A stretch of 61,981 nt of DNA. Source: Candidatus Zhuqueibacterota bacterium (GTDB lineage: Bacteria; Zhuqueibacterota; Zhuqueibacteria; Zhuqueibacterales; Zhuqueibacteraceae). A program made the translations under genes and the position numbers. The DNA is taken from assembly GCA_022616415.1 (NCBI GenBank), contig JAKEEU010000206.1, forward strand, positions 1-61,981, given 5' to 3'. Positions 16,809 to 25,876 of the stretch are shown here, one piece after another; the first letter of the stretch is position 1, and every line of letters starts with the position of its first letter. Under the pieces are notes generated by a model. The model saw only the letters and a program-made list of their open reading frames with translations. It made no database searches and was not told the origin of the DNA.

Positions 16809-18194
16809 ATGAAAAGGCACTTCATCTTTGCCGTCCTGTTTCTTTTGGCTTGCACCAAACCGAATAAAGCCCAAGAGCCGCGTTGGGAGCTTTTCGCACG
16901 TAACCTTGCTGGTGTCATTGCAGTGGATCCGGCCAATAGCGATGTGATTTACATCAGCCCGGGTGAACCTGGAATGTGGAAAACCACGGATCGAGGGCAG
17001 AGTTGGAATTTATACAGAAATGGCTGGGGACTTGGCCAAACCTTGGATATACTGATTGATCCAATCAACCCCGCAGAGATCTGGGCTTCGGGTTCTCCTT
17101 TTGTGGGCATTCTCAAAAGTTCGAATGGCGGCCAAAACTGGTTCCGTGCTGATACTGGTTTAGTGCCTGACCATCACGGGTATTTGGTTTGGAGCTTAGC
17201 CCTGGATAACCAAAGGCGGATCTTTTATGCGGCACACGATGGTATTTTTGGTGGGGTGTTGCGAAGCATAGATGGAGTTCACTGGCAGTTAACAAACCCC
17301 AACTTGCCTTTTTGTCCTTTAAAACTTATAGTCGATGAGTTTACTGATGTGCTTTATGCAGGCACTGGAAATGGTGTTTGGAAAAGCTCGGATGCCGGGA
17401 AAACTTGGACTAGAATAAGTAATGGGTTACCGTTTCAATCTCCAACCCCACCAGTCACTTATCCAAGCATATGGCATATAGCCAAGGTCAAAAATAGCCG
17501 AACTTTGTATTGTGCAGTGTCCAATCGCGGAATTTATAAAGCATTTGATAGTGGTGAGAATTGGTTTTCGGTCAATGATTCCATAACCGCTAAGTTGAGT
17601 TTTCGGGGTGGACTGGTGGTGGCGGAGAAAGATACAAATACGATCTATGCCGGGGCAATAGCAACGTTGGAACCTACTCAACCTGGAGGAATATATCTCA
17701 GTCAGAACGGTGGCAATTCTTGGAAACTTTATAACTTTGGTTTACCAGATTCCGCCTTAGACATCCATGTTTTTAATATGTTTTTGGACAACAGAACTAA
17801 TGTGCTATATGCGAGCATTGGTTTATTGTACGGTGAATCACGAGGCGAGACAAATTTATATCGGCTGCGTGATGCCGCGATAACCACGGTGCACGAGCCT
17901 CGCCATCGACGTTATCCAGCACAACCAGGGATCAGCAGTTATCCGAATCCTTTTAACAACCAAACAATCTTTTTATACGCGGTCCATAGAACAGGACAGG
18001 TTATTTTACATCTGTTTGATGTTTTGGGAAAGGAGGTGGCGACCCTGCTTGATGAAGAACACGGCCCAGGCGAGTATAGCCTATCCTGGAATGGGGCGAA
18101 TGCGGAAGGTAAGAGGCTACCCTCAGGGATTTACATTGCAAGATTACAACTTGAGGGAGAAGTTACAACAATCAAAGTTTTATTATTACAGTAA
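16809..18194 (+). CDS. secreted BNR/Asp-box repeat protein with T9SS-type sorting domain
   Basis: A 461-residue exported protein. The signal peptide is residues 1-22, with a lipobox-like 'LLACTK'. Five or more BNR/YCF48-type blades follow, each with a W-K-(T/S)-x-D-x-G-x-(S/T)-W motif ('GMWKTTDRGQSWNLY', 'GVWKSSDAGKTWTRI'), giving a beta-propeller. The last ~85 residues are a FlgD-like Ig/sorting domain (SSYPNPFNNQT ... SGIYIARLQLEG) of type IX secretion substrates. It is the first gene of a duplicated two-gene block; its paralogue at 18541-19914 is similar throughout. Confidence 0.85.
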   Translation: MKRHFIFAVLFLLACTKPNKAQEPRWELFARNLAGVIAVDPANSDVIYISPGEPGMWKTTDRGQSWNLYRNGWGLGQTLDILIDPINPAEIWASGSPFVGILKSSNGGQNWFRADTGLVPDHHGYLVWSLALDNQRRIFYAAHDGIFGGVLRSIDGVHWQLTNPNLPFCPLKLIVDEFTDVLYAGTGNGVWKSSDAGKTWTRISNGLPFQSPTPPVTYPSIWHIAKVKNSRTLYCAVSNRGIYKAFDSGENWFSVNDSITAKLSFRGGLVVAEKDTNTIYAGAIATLEPTQPGGIYLSQNGGNSWKLYNFGLPDSALDIHVFNMFLDNRTNVLYASIGLLYGESRGETNLYRLRDAAITTVHEPRHRRYPAQPGISSYPNPFNNQTIFLYAVHRTGQVILHLFDVLGKEVATLLDEEHGPGEYSLSWNGANAEGKRLPSGIYIARLQLEGEVTTIKVLLLQ

Positions 18195-18211
18195 ACTGCA
18201 AGGAGGCAACC

Positions 18212-18529
18212 ATGAAACGGTTTATTTTGTTGTTCATGATAACCTTTCCCTTTGTGTTGGTCGACGCTCAAGGGCAGATAGTCAGCAAAAACCTGTCCTT
18301 GGCCGGATTCGTAGGTTATCAAACTTTGTACGGCACTCAATCCATCGATCCAAGCGGGGAAGAAACCATTCGCGACGTCGCGTCATGGCGCGATTCTCGC
18401 AATGGGAAAGAGTATGCCTTGGTCTGTTTGGGCACAGCGGGTAGCGGCTCGGGTGTCGCTATGGTCGATGTGACTAATCCGAACAGCCCAGCTTACGTGA
18501 AAACTATTCGACATGCCGCCAATTTTTGA
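18212..18529 (+). pseudogene. truncated duplicate of the choice-of-anchor B protein gene
   Basis: Its 105 codons match the first ~100 residues of the intact gene at 19932-22679: same signal peptide and 'SKNLSLAGFVGYQTLYG.QSIDP', 'IRDVASWRDSR.GKEYALVCL'. It then stops abruptly, 12 bases before the start of the next BNR gene. It has its own AAGGAGG ribosome site and could be translated as a short exported peptide. The truncation coincides with the junction of a tandem duplication, so I read it as a remnant. Confidence 0.8.
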
Positions 18530-18540
18530 GGAGTAAGAAA

Positions 18541-19914
18541 ATGCGAGAATACTCATTTGTTGCCGTCGTGTTGCTTTTCTCCTGCGCTAACCCTAATCAG
18601 GCGCAAGAGCCTCGCTGGGAGCTCTTTGCGCGTGGGCTGTACGGTGCCATTGCGGTGGACCCGACCAACAGCGATATAGTATACATTAGTTTTGCACCTC
18701 GTGGTGTACCACTAGGGGGTATGTGGAAAACAACAGATGGTGGTCAAAACTGGAAACAGTATAAAGAAGGTTGGCTCGCAGGGACTGCGCGTGATATTCT
18801 AATCGATCCCACAAATCCGAATGTGGTTTTAGTGGGCGGCGAGTCTTTGGCAGCAGGCATTATCAAAAGTGTGGATGGAGGCCAAACCTGGTTCCGTGCT
18901 GATACTGGTTTGGTGCCAGACCATCATGGCTATATGGTTTGGAGCTTGGCTTTGGATAACCAAAGGAGAATCTTCTATGCAGGCCACCAAGGTATCTTTG
19001 GTGGTGTGTTTCATAGTTCAGATGGGGTCCACTGGCAAAATCTAACTCCATCTTATCCTTTCGATCCTTTGGATCTAACCGTCGATAAAGGCACCGGTGT
19101 GCTTTACGCAGCGAGCTTTAGCGGTGTGTGGAAAAGCATGAATTCTGGAAGCACTTGGGTTCACATCAGCAATGGTTTAAGGATTGGAACCATATGGCAT
19201 GTTGTAAAACTCAAACAGAGTAATACCCTTTATGCTGCCACGGCGCGTGGTATTTATAAAACTCTTGATGGAGGGAACAATTGGTTCTCGGTGAATGATT
19301 CTGTAACAAGTAAGTTAAGTTTTTGGGGTGGGTTGATAGTGGCGGAGAAAGATACAAATACAATCTACGCGGGAGCAGAGGCAACATTAAATCCAGCTCA
19401 ACCAGGAGGAATATATCTCAGTCGGAATAGTGGTGATTCCTGGGCACTTTATAACTTTGGTTTACCAGATACTGTCTTAGATTTGCATGTAACAAATTTG
19501 TTTTTTGACAACCGGACCAATATACTTTATGCAAGTGTAGGCTCAATATTGCGTAATGGCCGATCAGAAGTACATGTCTATCGTCTCCGTAATGCCGTGA
19601 CAACCGCGGTGCGTGAGCCTCGGTATGCACCTTATTCAGCGCAACTAACCCTCTATAGTTATCCGAATCCTGTCAACAAACAAACAACGTTCATATTTTC
19701 TGTTTACAAGAAAGGCCGAGTCCAGTTACGCCTTTTTAATATTTTGGGAAAGGAGGTGATGACTCTGCTTGATGAACAGCGTGGTCCTGGGGAGTATCGT
19801 ATACCCTGGGGTGGAATTAATGCTGCGGGGAAAAGACTTTCCTCAGGTATTTACCTTGCCAAGTTACAGCTTGGCAACGAGGTTAAAACCATCAAATTGT
19901 TACTCACGCAGTAA
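18541..19914 (+). CDS. secreted BNR/Asp-box repeat protein with T9SS-type sorting domain (paralogue 2)
   Basis: About 457 residues from the ATG at 18541, eight bases after GAGGAG. It has a signal peptide with 'LLFSCANP', then the same series of beta-propeller motifs as its neighbour ('GMWKTTDGGQNWKQY', 'GVWKSMNSGSTWVHI', 'GIYKTLDGGNNWFSV'). The FlgD-like sorting domain (YSYPNPVNKQTTF ... SGIYLAKLQLGN) closes it. Much of the sequence is identical to the 16809 gene at DNA level, for example around 'TGLVPDHHGY.VWSLALDNQRRIFYA', showing a recent duplication. Likely secreted to the cell surface; ligand unknown. Confidence 0.85.
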   Translation: MREYSFVAVVLLFSCANPNQAQEPRWELFARGLYGAIAVDPTNSDIVYISFAPRGVPLGGMWKTTDGGQNWKQYKEGWLAGTARDILIDPTNPNVVLVGGESLAAGIIKSVDGGQTWFRADTGLVPDHHGYMVWSLALDNQRRIFYAGHQGIFGGVFHSSDGVHWQNLTPSYPFDPLDLTVDKGTGVLYAASFSGVWKSMNSGSTWVHISNGLRIGTIWHVVKLKQSNTLYAATARGIYKTLDGGNNWFSVNDSVTSKLSFWGGLIVAEKDTNTIYAGAEATLNPAQPGGIYLSRNSGDSWALYNFGLPDTVLDLHVTNLFFDNRTNILYASVGSILRNGRSEVHVYRLRNAVTTAVREPRYAPYSAQLTLYSYPNPVNKQTTFIFSVYKKGRVQLRLFNILGKEVMTLLDEQRGPGEYRIPWGGINAAGKRLSSGIYLAKLQLGNEVKTIKLLLTQ

Positions 19915-19931
19915 TTGCAAGGAGGCAAATC

Positions 19932-22679
19932 ATGAAACGGACTATTTTGTTCCTTCTGATGACTTTCCTATTTGCACAGTCTTCCGCGCAAGGGCAGGTC
20001 GTTAGCAAAAATTTATCCTTGGCTGGCTTTGTCGGATATCAGACCTTGTATGGCAGTCAGTCAATCGATCCAACTCAAAAAGAAACTATTCGAGATTTGG
20101 CGTCATGGCGTGACTCTCGATACGGAAAAGAGTATGCCCTCGTCTGCTTAAGTGAACCGGGTAGCGGCTCTGGTGTCGCGATGGTTAATGTAACCAATCC
20201 AACTAACCCTTTCCGCGTGAAAACCATTCGACGTCCTGGACTAGACGCGACGAACACCCCAACGGATGTCAAAGTCTATAACAACTTCCTTTTCGTCGCT
20301 CAAAATCCGCAACCCACCTATTGGGTCGATCTCACCGCAGCGGTTGATGATACGGTAAACCCGACTGCTGGCTACAAGAATGACATCACGACCGGCAAAA
20401 ACATTCATAACCTGTTTGTGAACAAAGAGCAACAACTGCTTTTTCTTTCGTTTTTTGTGGTAGACAGCAGTATTCTCGTTTATGACATCAGCGGCGTGCC
20501 GAATACGGCTCCGGTTTTCAAGGGTGAAATACCTCAATTGTTAACCGGTGTCAATGCGAGAAGCCACGATCTTTATGCTCGGAAAATCAATAGCACGCAA
20601 GGCCGCGTGTTTGATGCTTCGCTCAGAGGGATCACGGTCAGTGATTACACCTGGAATGGTTCGTTCGGGGTAGATTCACAACGTGTGCATCAGTACAATC
20701 CCTATCGCGGTGTAAACCCATCGGATTTCAGTGATCCCAACAAAATAATGCCGCTGGATAATAGAATTGCTCATAGCACCTGGCTTAGTGCTGGAAGCAA
20801 TTATCTCTTTTCCAACGAAGAACAGTTTGGCGGTGACACGACCTTATCAACCTGGATCAATCCCAGCTCGATCAATTACAAACGCGGCAATTACTTGTAC
20901 GTGTGGGACCTCATCAATATTGTATCGCCCAATCCAAACAATTACAGGTACCCTATCAAGCAGGTCTACGAGGTTCGCGAAAACAGTGATAACGGTGTTT
21001 TTGCTTCGCCGCCGAACGCCTTTTTCACGGAACTGTCCAATGAAAAGGCCAACAGTATCCACAATATTGTTTCGCGCGGAACTACTGCTGCAGATACGCT
21101 TTATGCCTCCTATTACACCAAAGGCATCCGCGTTTTGAATGCGACCAATCCCGCTAGCATGTCCGAGCTTGCTTACTACGACACGCCAGGAGTAAGCCAA
21201 TATCTCCATCCCGTCTATAATGGCCCGTGGGGCGTCGATCCGTTTTTGCCGAGCGCAAACATTTTAGCGAGCTCTTCGGACGGCTTGTACGTTTTTCGTA
21301 AGACCGGCGTTTTCGCCGGCACGATCTCGGTGAATACGCGCTGGACCAATCAGATTACAGTGGTCGGAAATGTTACGGTAGCAAACGGGGTTACCCTGAC
21401 TGTCGATTCTGGTACCACGGTCAAATTCGCATCCGGCACCAGTCTCACCATCAACGGCACCCTCACTGTCAATGGCATTCAGACGCAACCGGTGACTTTC
21501 GATCGCAGTGGCCCTTCGGGGACCTGGAACGGCATCCGTTTCTACAGCGGCAGCAGCGGCACGATCACTTATGCCACTATCGACCATGCGACGAAAGGGG
21601 TGTATGTTTCCGGCACCAACAATGTTACCATCGCCAACTGCACAATTCAGAACTTTACCGAACAAGGCGTTTATGCAACCAACAGCAGCGTGACGGTTCA
21701 AAACAGCACCATCCAAAACCCGGCCGGAGCCTCTCACGGCATCTATTTGTTGGGCGGGTCCAGCAATCCCACCATTACAGGCAATACCATCAAGGACGCG
21801 CTCATCGGGATCGAAAGAAAAGACAGTCCGGGCGCCGCCACCATTGCTGGAAATACATTCACCAACTGCAGAGACGGCGTCAAAACCATTTCTTCAAGTC
21901 CGGAAATTTACAACAATTATTTTGACGGCATTAGCAATGCTGAGAATGGCGTTCGAATTGGCACGTCCTCATCACCCAATATTCACGACAACGACTTTTT
22001 TGATTACACCATCGGCGTCTATCTTGAGCAAAGCCAGCCTAGCAATTTGAAGTGGAATAATTTCGGATATACCGGCGGCCAGATCATGGCAAACGAAGAC
22101 CGCGGCATAGTTGTCAATTATCTCACCTCGGGAAACGGCTTTCTCAATAACAAATGGAACAACTTTTACGACGGCAGTAGTGCAGTGGATATCTTCAATC
22201 ACACCTCGACAACTTTGAACGCCCAGGGCAACTACTGGTACTCACAGCAGATTGAAGGGAATGTTGACAGCTCTAATCCGCAAACGAGTCATAACAACGA
22301 CGCCGGGCCAGGCGGAGGACTCGGGAAAATTGCAGCGGCGGACGCTCATGACGCCACCCAAACAGCATCGACAGTCCCAAAAGCTTTTGGCCTGGAACAG
22401 AACTTCCCCAACCCGTTCAATCCTGGCACCGTCATTGGGTTTAAGCTGCCCCAAGCGGCCATCGTCACACTGACGATTTACGATCTTCTCGGCAGGCGGG
22501 TGCGAACACTGATATCCGGTGTTCCTTACGAAGCCGGGTTCCATAACTTAAACTGGGATGGAACCGATGATTCAGGCACCACACTTGCTTCAGGAATCTA
22601 TGTATACCGCATTGAAGCCAGATCCAATCACCTGCAAGCATCTTATTCCGAATCCCGCAAATTAGTCTTTACCCGATAG
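19932..22679 (+). CDS. secreted choice-of-anchor B / parallel beta-helix protein with T9SS-type sorting domain
   Basis: A 915-residue exported protein in three parts. Residues 1-20 are a signal peptide. Residues ~30-460 form a choice-of-anchor B/LVIVD-type propeller ('GSGSGVAMVNVTNPTNPFRVKTIR', 'AADTLYASYYTKGIRVLNATNP'). Residues ~470-800 are a right-handed beta-helix ('GVTLTVDSGTTVKFASGT', 'NNVTIANCTIQNFTEQGVY'). The C-terminal ~85 residues are the sorting domain 'FGLEQNFPNPFNPGT ... ASGIYVYRIEA'. This NFPNPFNP form is common in KSB1/Calditrichota-type genomes. AAGGAGG precedes the ATG. Probable surface or extracellular role; no catalytic motif seen. Confidence 0.85.
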   Translation: MKRTILFLLMTFLFAQSSAQGQVVSKNLSLAGFVGYQTLYGSQSIDPTQKETIRDLASWRDSRYGKEYALVCLSEPGSGSGVAMVNVTNPTNPFRVKTIRRPGLDATNTPTDVKVYNNFLFVAQNPQPTYWVDLTAAVDDTVNPTAGYKNDITTGKNIHNLFVNKEQQLLFLSFFVVDSSILVYDISGVPNTAPVFKGEIPQLLTGVNARSHDLYARKINSTQGRVFDASLRGITVSDYTWNGSFGVDSQRVHQYNPYRGVNPSDFSDPNKIMPLDNRIAHSTWLSAGSNYLFSNEEQFGGDTTLSTWINPSSINYKRGNYLYVWDLINIVSPNPNNYRYPIKQVYEVRENSDNGVFASPPNAFFTELSNEKANSIHNIVSRGTTAADTLYASYYTKGIRVLNATNPASMSELAYYDTPGVSQYLHPVYNGPWGVDPFLPSANILASSSDGLYVFRKTGVFAGTISVNTRWTNQITVVGNVTVANGVTLTVDSGTTVKFASGTSLTINGTLTVNGIQTQPVTFDRSGPSGTWNGIRFYSGSSGTITYATIDHATKGVYVSGTNNVTIANCTIQNFTEQGVYATNSSVTVQNSTIQNPAGASHGIYLLGGSSNPTITGNTIKDALIGIERKDSPGAATIAGNTFTNCRDGVKTISSSPEIYNNYFDGISNAENGVRIGTSSSPNIHDNDFFDYTIGVYLEQSQPSNLKWNNFGYTGGQIMANEDRGIVVNYLTSGNGFLNNKWNNFYDGSSAVDIFNHTSTTLNAQGNYWYSQQIEGNVDSSNPQTSHNNDAGPGGGLGKIAAADAHDATQTASTVPKAFGLEQNFPNPFNPGTVIGFKLPQAAIVTLTIYDLLGRRVRTLISGVPYEAGFHNLNWDGTDDSGTTLASGIYVYRIEARSNHLQASYSESRKLVFTR

Positions 22680-22691
22680 CATAAGGAGAGC

Positions 22692-23219
22692 ATGATGAGC
22701 ACGAAAATTCTCAAAATCATGGTCGTTCTCACGGTATGGACTCTGCCATGGACGACTTGGGCAGGTGTAATCACTGTAGAGAAAGTGACAGTTTCAGTCC
22801 AGCCCATAGGGCAAAATGCCTTTCAGCTTTTGTTCAAATTTGACATGCCGCAGTTCCTTGGCAAAGTCAATATTGACCATGCGGTTTTGCGTTTTGGGGT
22901 AAATATCGTTAACCCGCCCGATGGAAAACTTCTTGAAATTCTTTCCGCCGACAGCACCAGCCAGGGAGCAGTGGTCAATTACAACACCAATCCCGTCACC
23001 GGATTTATTCCCAAAAACAAGATTGGCTTAACTCAAATCGAGCTGGACGTCACCCAACTGGTGGATTTGTGGGTCAATGGTGGTGCAAAGAACGACGGGA
23101 TTTTGGTGATTTCTCATCGCCGGATTTCGGAGCAGGCCCTCCAAACGAATAAAGTTACTCTTGCAACCGGCGTGATGAAACCGGCAGTCGCAGTTTTCTA
23201 CACGGAAGTGGAAGAATAA
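22692..23219 (+). CDS. secreted DNRLRE/CBM96-like protein (tentative)
   Basis: A 175-residue protein with signal peptide (residues 1-24, ending 'TTWAG') and a single beta-sandwich domain. 'IDHAVLRFGVNI' and 'QIELDVTQLVDLWVNGGAKNDGILV' resemble the 'DVTxLVxxWxNG..NxGLLL' signature of DNRLRE/CBM96 domains, but assignment is by eye. It lacks a T9SS sorting domain. It lies 12 bases after the beta-helix gene and before a terminator, so it closes the operon that begins at 16809. Confidence 0.6.
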   Translation: MMSTKILKIMVVLTVWTLPWTTWAGVITVEKVTVSVQPIGQNAFQLLFKFDMPQFLGKVNIDHAVLRFGVNIVNPPDGKLLEILSADSTSQGAVVNYNTNPVTGFIPKNKIGLTQIELDVTQLVDLWVNGGAKNDGILVISHRRISEQALQTNKVTLATGVMKPAVAVFYTEVEE

Positions 23220-23256
23220 AAAGCTTTTCACCAATTCGAGTATGCCGGATTTGAAT

Positions 23257-23284
23257 AAAGGCGGCTGCAGGCCGCCTTTTTGTT
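23257..23284 (+). terminator. rho-independent terminator of the exported-protein operon
   Basis: AAAGGCGGC TGCAG GCCGCCTTTTTT: eight-base-pair GC-rich stem and a T-run, 37 bases after the stop at 23219. Confidence 0.9.
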
Positions 23285-23299
23285 TTTTGCCTTCCGTTA

Positions 23300-23364
23300 A
23301 AAATTTTCGTCAGAAAATTTTTCTCGAAAATTTTATTGACATTTCCAAGCGACTTGTCTATATT
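23300..23364 (+). promoter_or_regulatory. strong promoter with upstream inverted repeat
   Basis: TTGACA (23336-23341), 17 bases, TATATT (23359-23364). Directly upstream, AAAATTTTCG (23300-23309) and CGAAAATTTT (23325-23334) form a perfect 10-bp inverted repeat, which could be an operator or AT-rich UP-like element. It drives the membrane protein gene at 23445. Confidence 0.7.
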
Positions 23365-23444
23365 GTTTGGTTGCGTTGATGTAACATTTTCGGAACAAAA
23401 CCACGGATGTTCATCAATCTCACTAACTGAGGTAGGGAGGAAAC

Positions 23445-23948
23445 ATGTTGCAAGACAGGCAAAGTGTTCGTCTTCCGAAACGGCGATTTTCGTTGGTTTG
23501 GCTCGCGCTCGCGAGCGGCTTGATTCTGGCTTGGCCAGCGCTGGCGCAGGCGCTGTTTCAAGAAGCCATGGAGTCTCAACCCCTCGATGTCAATCCGTTT
23601 CTGAATATGCTGGCCATGGCCCTGGTGATCGAACGCCTGCTGGAAATTGGGGTCACTTATTTTCCCGGACTTGAAGACAAGAAAGCGGCGCTGAAGGACA
23701 AGCCGGAGGAACTCGAGCAGCTCAAGCTGAAGATCATGCGCGTCACCATGCTAATCGGCATGGTCATGGGTATCGTGGCTTGTTCCCTATGGAAGTTTGG
23801 CGTTCTCGACGAAATTTTTAATAACAACATCAGCCCGGAAAATTTTTTTAATTACTTTGTTACGGGCATCATCGCCGGCGCCGGCGCCGACCCGGTACAC
23901 CAGCTGGTGCTGATTTTGGTAAGCATACGGGAGCGTCTGCGGAGTTGA
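23445..23948 (+). CDS. uncharacterised membrane protein
   Basis: A 167-residue protein with an N-terminal signal or membrane segment (residues 16-36, 'LVWLALASGLILAWPALAQA'). A hydrophobic helix follows near 52-68, then a charged coiled segment 'EDKKAALKDKPEELEQLKLK', a second helix near 104-120, and 'YFVTGIIAGAGADPVHQLVLIL' near the end. GGGAGG sits six bases before the ATG and a near-consensus promoter precedes it, so it is probably well expressed. I do not recognise the family. Confidence 0.7.
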   Translation: MLQDRQSVRLPKRRFSLVWLALASGLILAWPALAQALFQEAMESQPLDVNPFLNMLAMALVIERLLEIGVTYFPGLEDKKAALKDKPEELEQLKLKIMRVTMLIGMVMGIVACSLWKFGVLDEIFNNNISPENFFNYFVTGIIAGAGADPVHQLVLILVSIRERLRS

Positions 23949-23987
23949 CGGTATTGAGATTTGCACAACTATGGAAATCAAATTTGA

Positions 23988-24059
23988 TGTCATTCAGGAT
24001 GAATCCTTATGAAATTCCAAGCAACTGCCTGGCACGAAAAAGATTCATTCTGGATGACA
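23988..24059. repeat. dispersed inverted repeat, family A copy 2
   Basis: TGTCATTCAGGATGAATCC at the left, AGATTCATTCTGGATGACA at the right, about 72 bp. It fills most of the gap between the membrane-protein and CPBP genes. Confidence 0.8.
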
Positions 24060-24086
24060 TCGTCATATTTTTGAAGTTTTGAATGA

Positions 24087-24836
24087 ATGGCTGGGAAGCT
24101 GACCGAAAAGCTCTTGCCGGCGGCGCTGCAGGTTTATTTCAACCAGACTCGTTCGCACTTCTTCGGGCTGTTGTCCATTTTGTTTCTGCTGGTCATCTAC
24201 GAAAGCGGCAGCGCCACGATTTACGCGGATCAACAAATCCAAATCCGCAATAGCGCCGAGGTGATGATCGAACGCATGTTGTGGTTCGCGGGCATCCGCA
24301 ACAACATGCTGTTGTGGGTGGTGTATCTCCTGATTCTCGCGTGGGCTTTCTGGCTGGCCAAAAAACAGAACCTGCTCAGCTTCAAATTCGTGTACATTCC
24401 GTACAGCATTTTTGAGAGCACGTTGTATGCGCTGCTGTTGGGCCTGATCGCCGGAAAACTAACCGAGCGCACGAGCTTCTTGATGTGGCAAAGTCAGGAA
24501 GAGCTGACCACGATGGGCGCCAAAGCGACGCTGGCTTTGGGCGCCGGCATCTATGAAGAGCTGCTCTTTCGTTTTATTTTGATCTCGCTGTTCAGCTTGA
24601 TTTTTGAAAAACTCGCCGGCGGCAAGCGCACGGTCTACGACATCCTGGCCGTGGCCATTTCGGCGATTTTGTTTTCGGGATTTCATTACCTCGGCGGCCG
24701 TGAGGCGTTTACGTTTGAGTCGTTCATCTTTCGCTTCTACGCGGGCGTCATTTTAGGAATGCTCTTTGTGTTGCGCGGCATCGGCGTCACGTCGTATACC
24801 CATGCGATTTATAATTTGCTGCTGATTTTTCGGTGA
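24087..24836 (+). CDS. CPBP family intramembrane metalloprotease
   Basis: A 249-residue polytopic membrane protein. The CPBP (Abi/CAAX protease) motifs are all visible: EExxxR in 'GAGIYEELLFRFI' (near 150-162), 'LFSGFHYLGG' with the second metal ligand, and 'YTHAIYN' near the C-terminus. At least five hydrophobic segments are present. The family includes CAAX-type proteases and bacterial proteases of unknown substrate. The stop overlaps the mltG start by four bases, so it is coupled to a cell-wall enzyme. Confidence 0.85.
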   Translation: MAGKLTEKLLPAALQVYFNQTRSHFFGLLSILFLLVIYESGSATIYADQQIQIRNSAEVMIERMLWFAGIRNNMLLWVVYLLILAWAFWLAKKQNLLSFKFVYIPYSIFESTLYALLLGLIAGKLTERTSFLMWQSQEELTTMGAKATLALGAGIYEELLFRFILISLFSLIFEKLAGGKRTVYDILAVAISAILFSGFHYLGGREAFTFESFIFRFYAGVILGMLFVLRGIGVTSYTHAIYNLLLIFR

Positions 24837-25876
24837 AGAAAATCGTCATAATCATTCTCGGCTTTTTTCTCGTCGTGCTGGCAGGGGCTGGCGTTGCGGC
24901 TTACGTGCTGTTCTGGGCGCCCGTCGTGCCGGAAAATTTGCCGGAGAAAGCGTTCGTCATTCGCCGCGGCATGTCGCTGCCGCAAATTGCCGACAGCCTG
25001 GCGCAGCAGGGGTTCGTTAAAAATCGCGACCGCTTTATTTTGGCCAACAAGATTTTGAAATGGGGCAACCAGCTCAAAGCCGGAAAATATTTTCTGCCGC
25101 CGCGCGCCTCGACGCTGGCGCTCTACAAGCTTTTTCGTTCCGGCAAAGCCGCGCAACAGCGCGTTACCCTGCCGGAAGGAAAAACCAGCGCCGATTTCGC
25201 GGGAATTTTTCGCCGCACAATGGAGATCGACTCGGCGGCTTTCGCGCAGATGGTGGAAGATTCATCCGTCGCCAAAGAGCTTGGGGTGAATGCCGCCAAT
25301 TTGGAAGGTTATCTTTATCCGAATACTTACAGTTTTTTTTTGGGTGTTTCGCTGCCGGAGATCATTCGCACATTGGTGCAAGAATTTCATCGCCACGTCG
25401 ATGACTCGCTGCGGCAACGCGCGGCAGCGCTCAACCTCTCGCTGCACCAAGTGGTGACGCTGGCTTCGATCATCGAAGGCGAGGCGGTGGTTGACAACGA
25501 GCGCGCCGTCATCTCCGCGGTTTATCACAACCGGCTGCGGCAAGGCATTTTGCTGCAAGCCGATCCGACGATTCAATACATCGTGCCCGGGCCGCCGCGG
25601 CGCTTGCTCAACCGTCACCTTGCGATTGCTTCGCCGTACAACACGTATCTCTATCCCGGCTTGCCGCCCGGCCCGGTGAGCAATCCCGGCATCGCCTCGA
25701 TTCGCGCCGCGTTGTATCCGGCCAACGTGAATTACATTTACTTCGTGGCGCGCGGCGACGGCTCGCACGTTTTTAGCCGCACACTCGAAGAGCATCTGCG
25801 CGCCAAACGCGATTTCGATCGCGTGCGGGCACAAGTCCGGCGTGAAAAAGCCGCGAATGAGGCCCGTAAGCAGTGA
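24833..25876 (+). CDS. mltG: endolytic peptidoglycan transglycosylase MltG
   Basis: A 347-residue MltG/YceG. GTG start, one N-terminal membrane helix (residues 4-27), a LysM-like region (FVIRRGMSLPQIADSLAQQGFVKN), and the catalytic YceG domain. 'LASIIEGEA' carries the essential glutamate, with 'ISAVYHNRLRQGILLQADPTIQY' and 'SPYNTYLYPGLPPGPVSNPG' following. It cleaves nascent glycan strands at the inner membrane to set their length. Its last codons run into a tandem heptamer repeat that also carries the start of pcrA. Confidence 0.95.
   Translation: MKKIVIIILGFFLVVLAGAGVAAYVLFWAPVVPENLPEKAFVIRRGMSLPQIADSLAQQGFVKNRDRFILANKILKWGNQLKAGKYFLPPRASTLALYKLFRSGKAAQQRVTLPEGKTSADFAGIFRRTMEIDSAAFAQMVEDSSVAKELGVNAANLEGYLYPNTYSFFLGVSLPEIIRTLVQEFHRHVDDSLRQRAAALNLSLHQVVTLASIIEGEAVVDNERAVISAVYHNRLRQGILLQADPTIQYIVPGPPRRLLNRHLAIASPYNTYLYPGLPPGPVSNPGIASIRAALYPANVNYIYFVARGDGSHVFSRTLEEHLRAKRDFDRVRAQVRREKAANEARKQ

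Noticed and set aside
16809..22679. BNR/beta-helix proteins as sialidases or polysaccharide lyases
   Set aside because: Asp-box repeats and beta-helix coils are present but no catalytic residues of those enzyme families could be identified.
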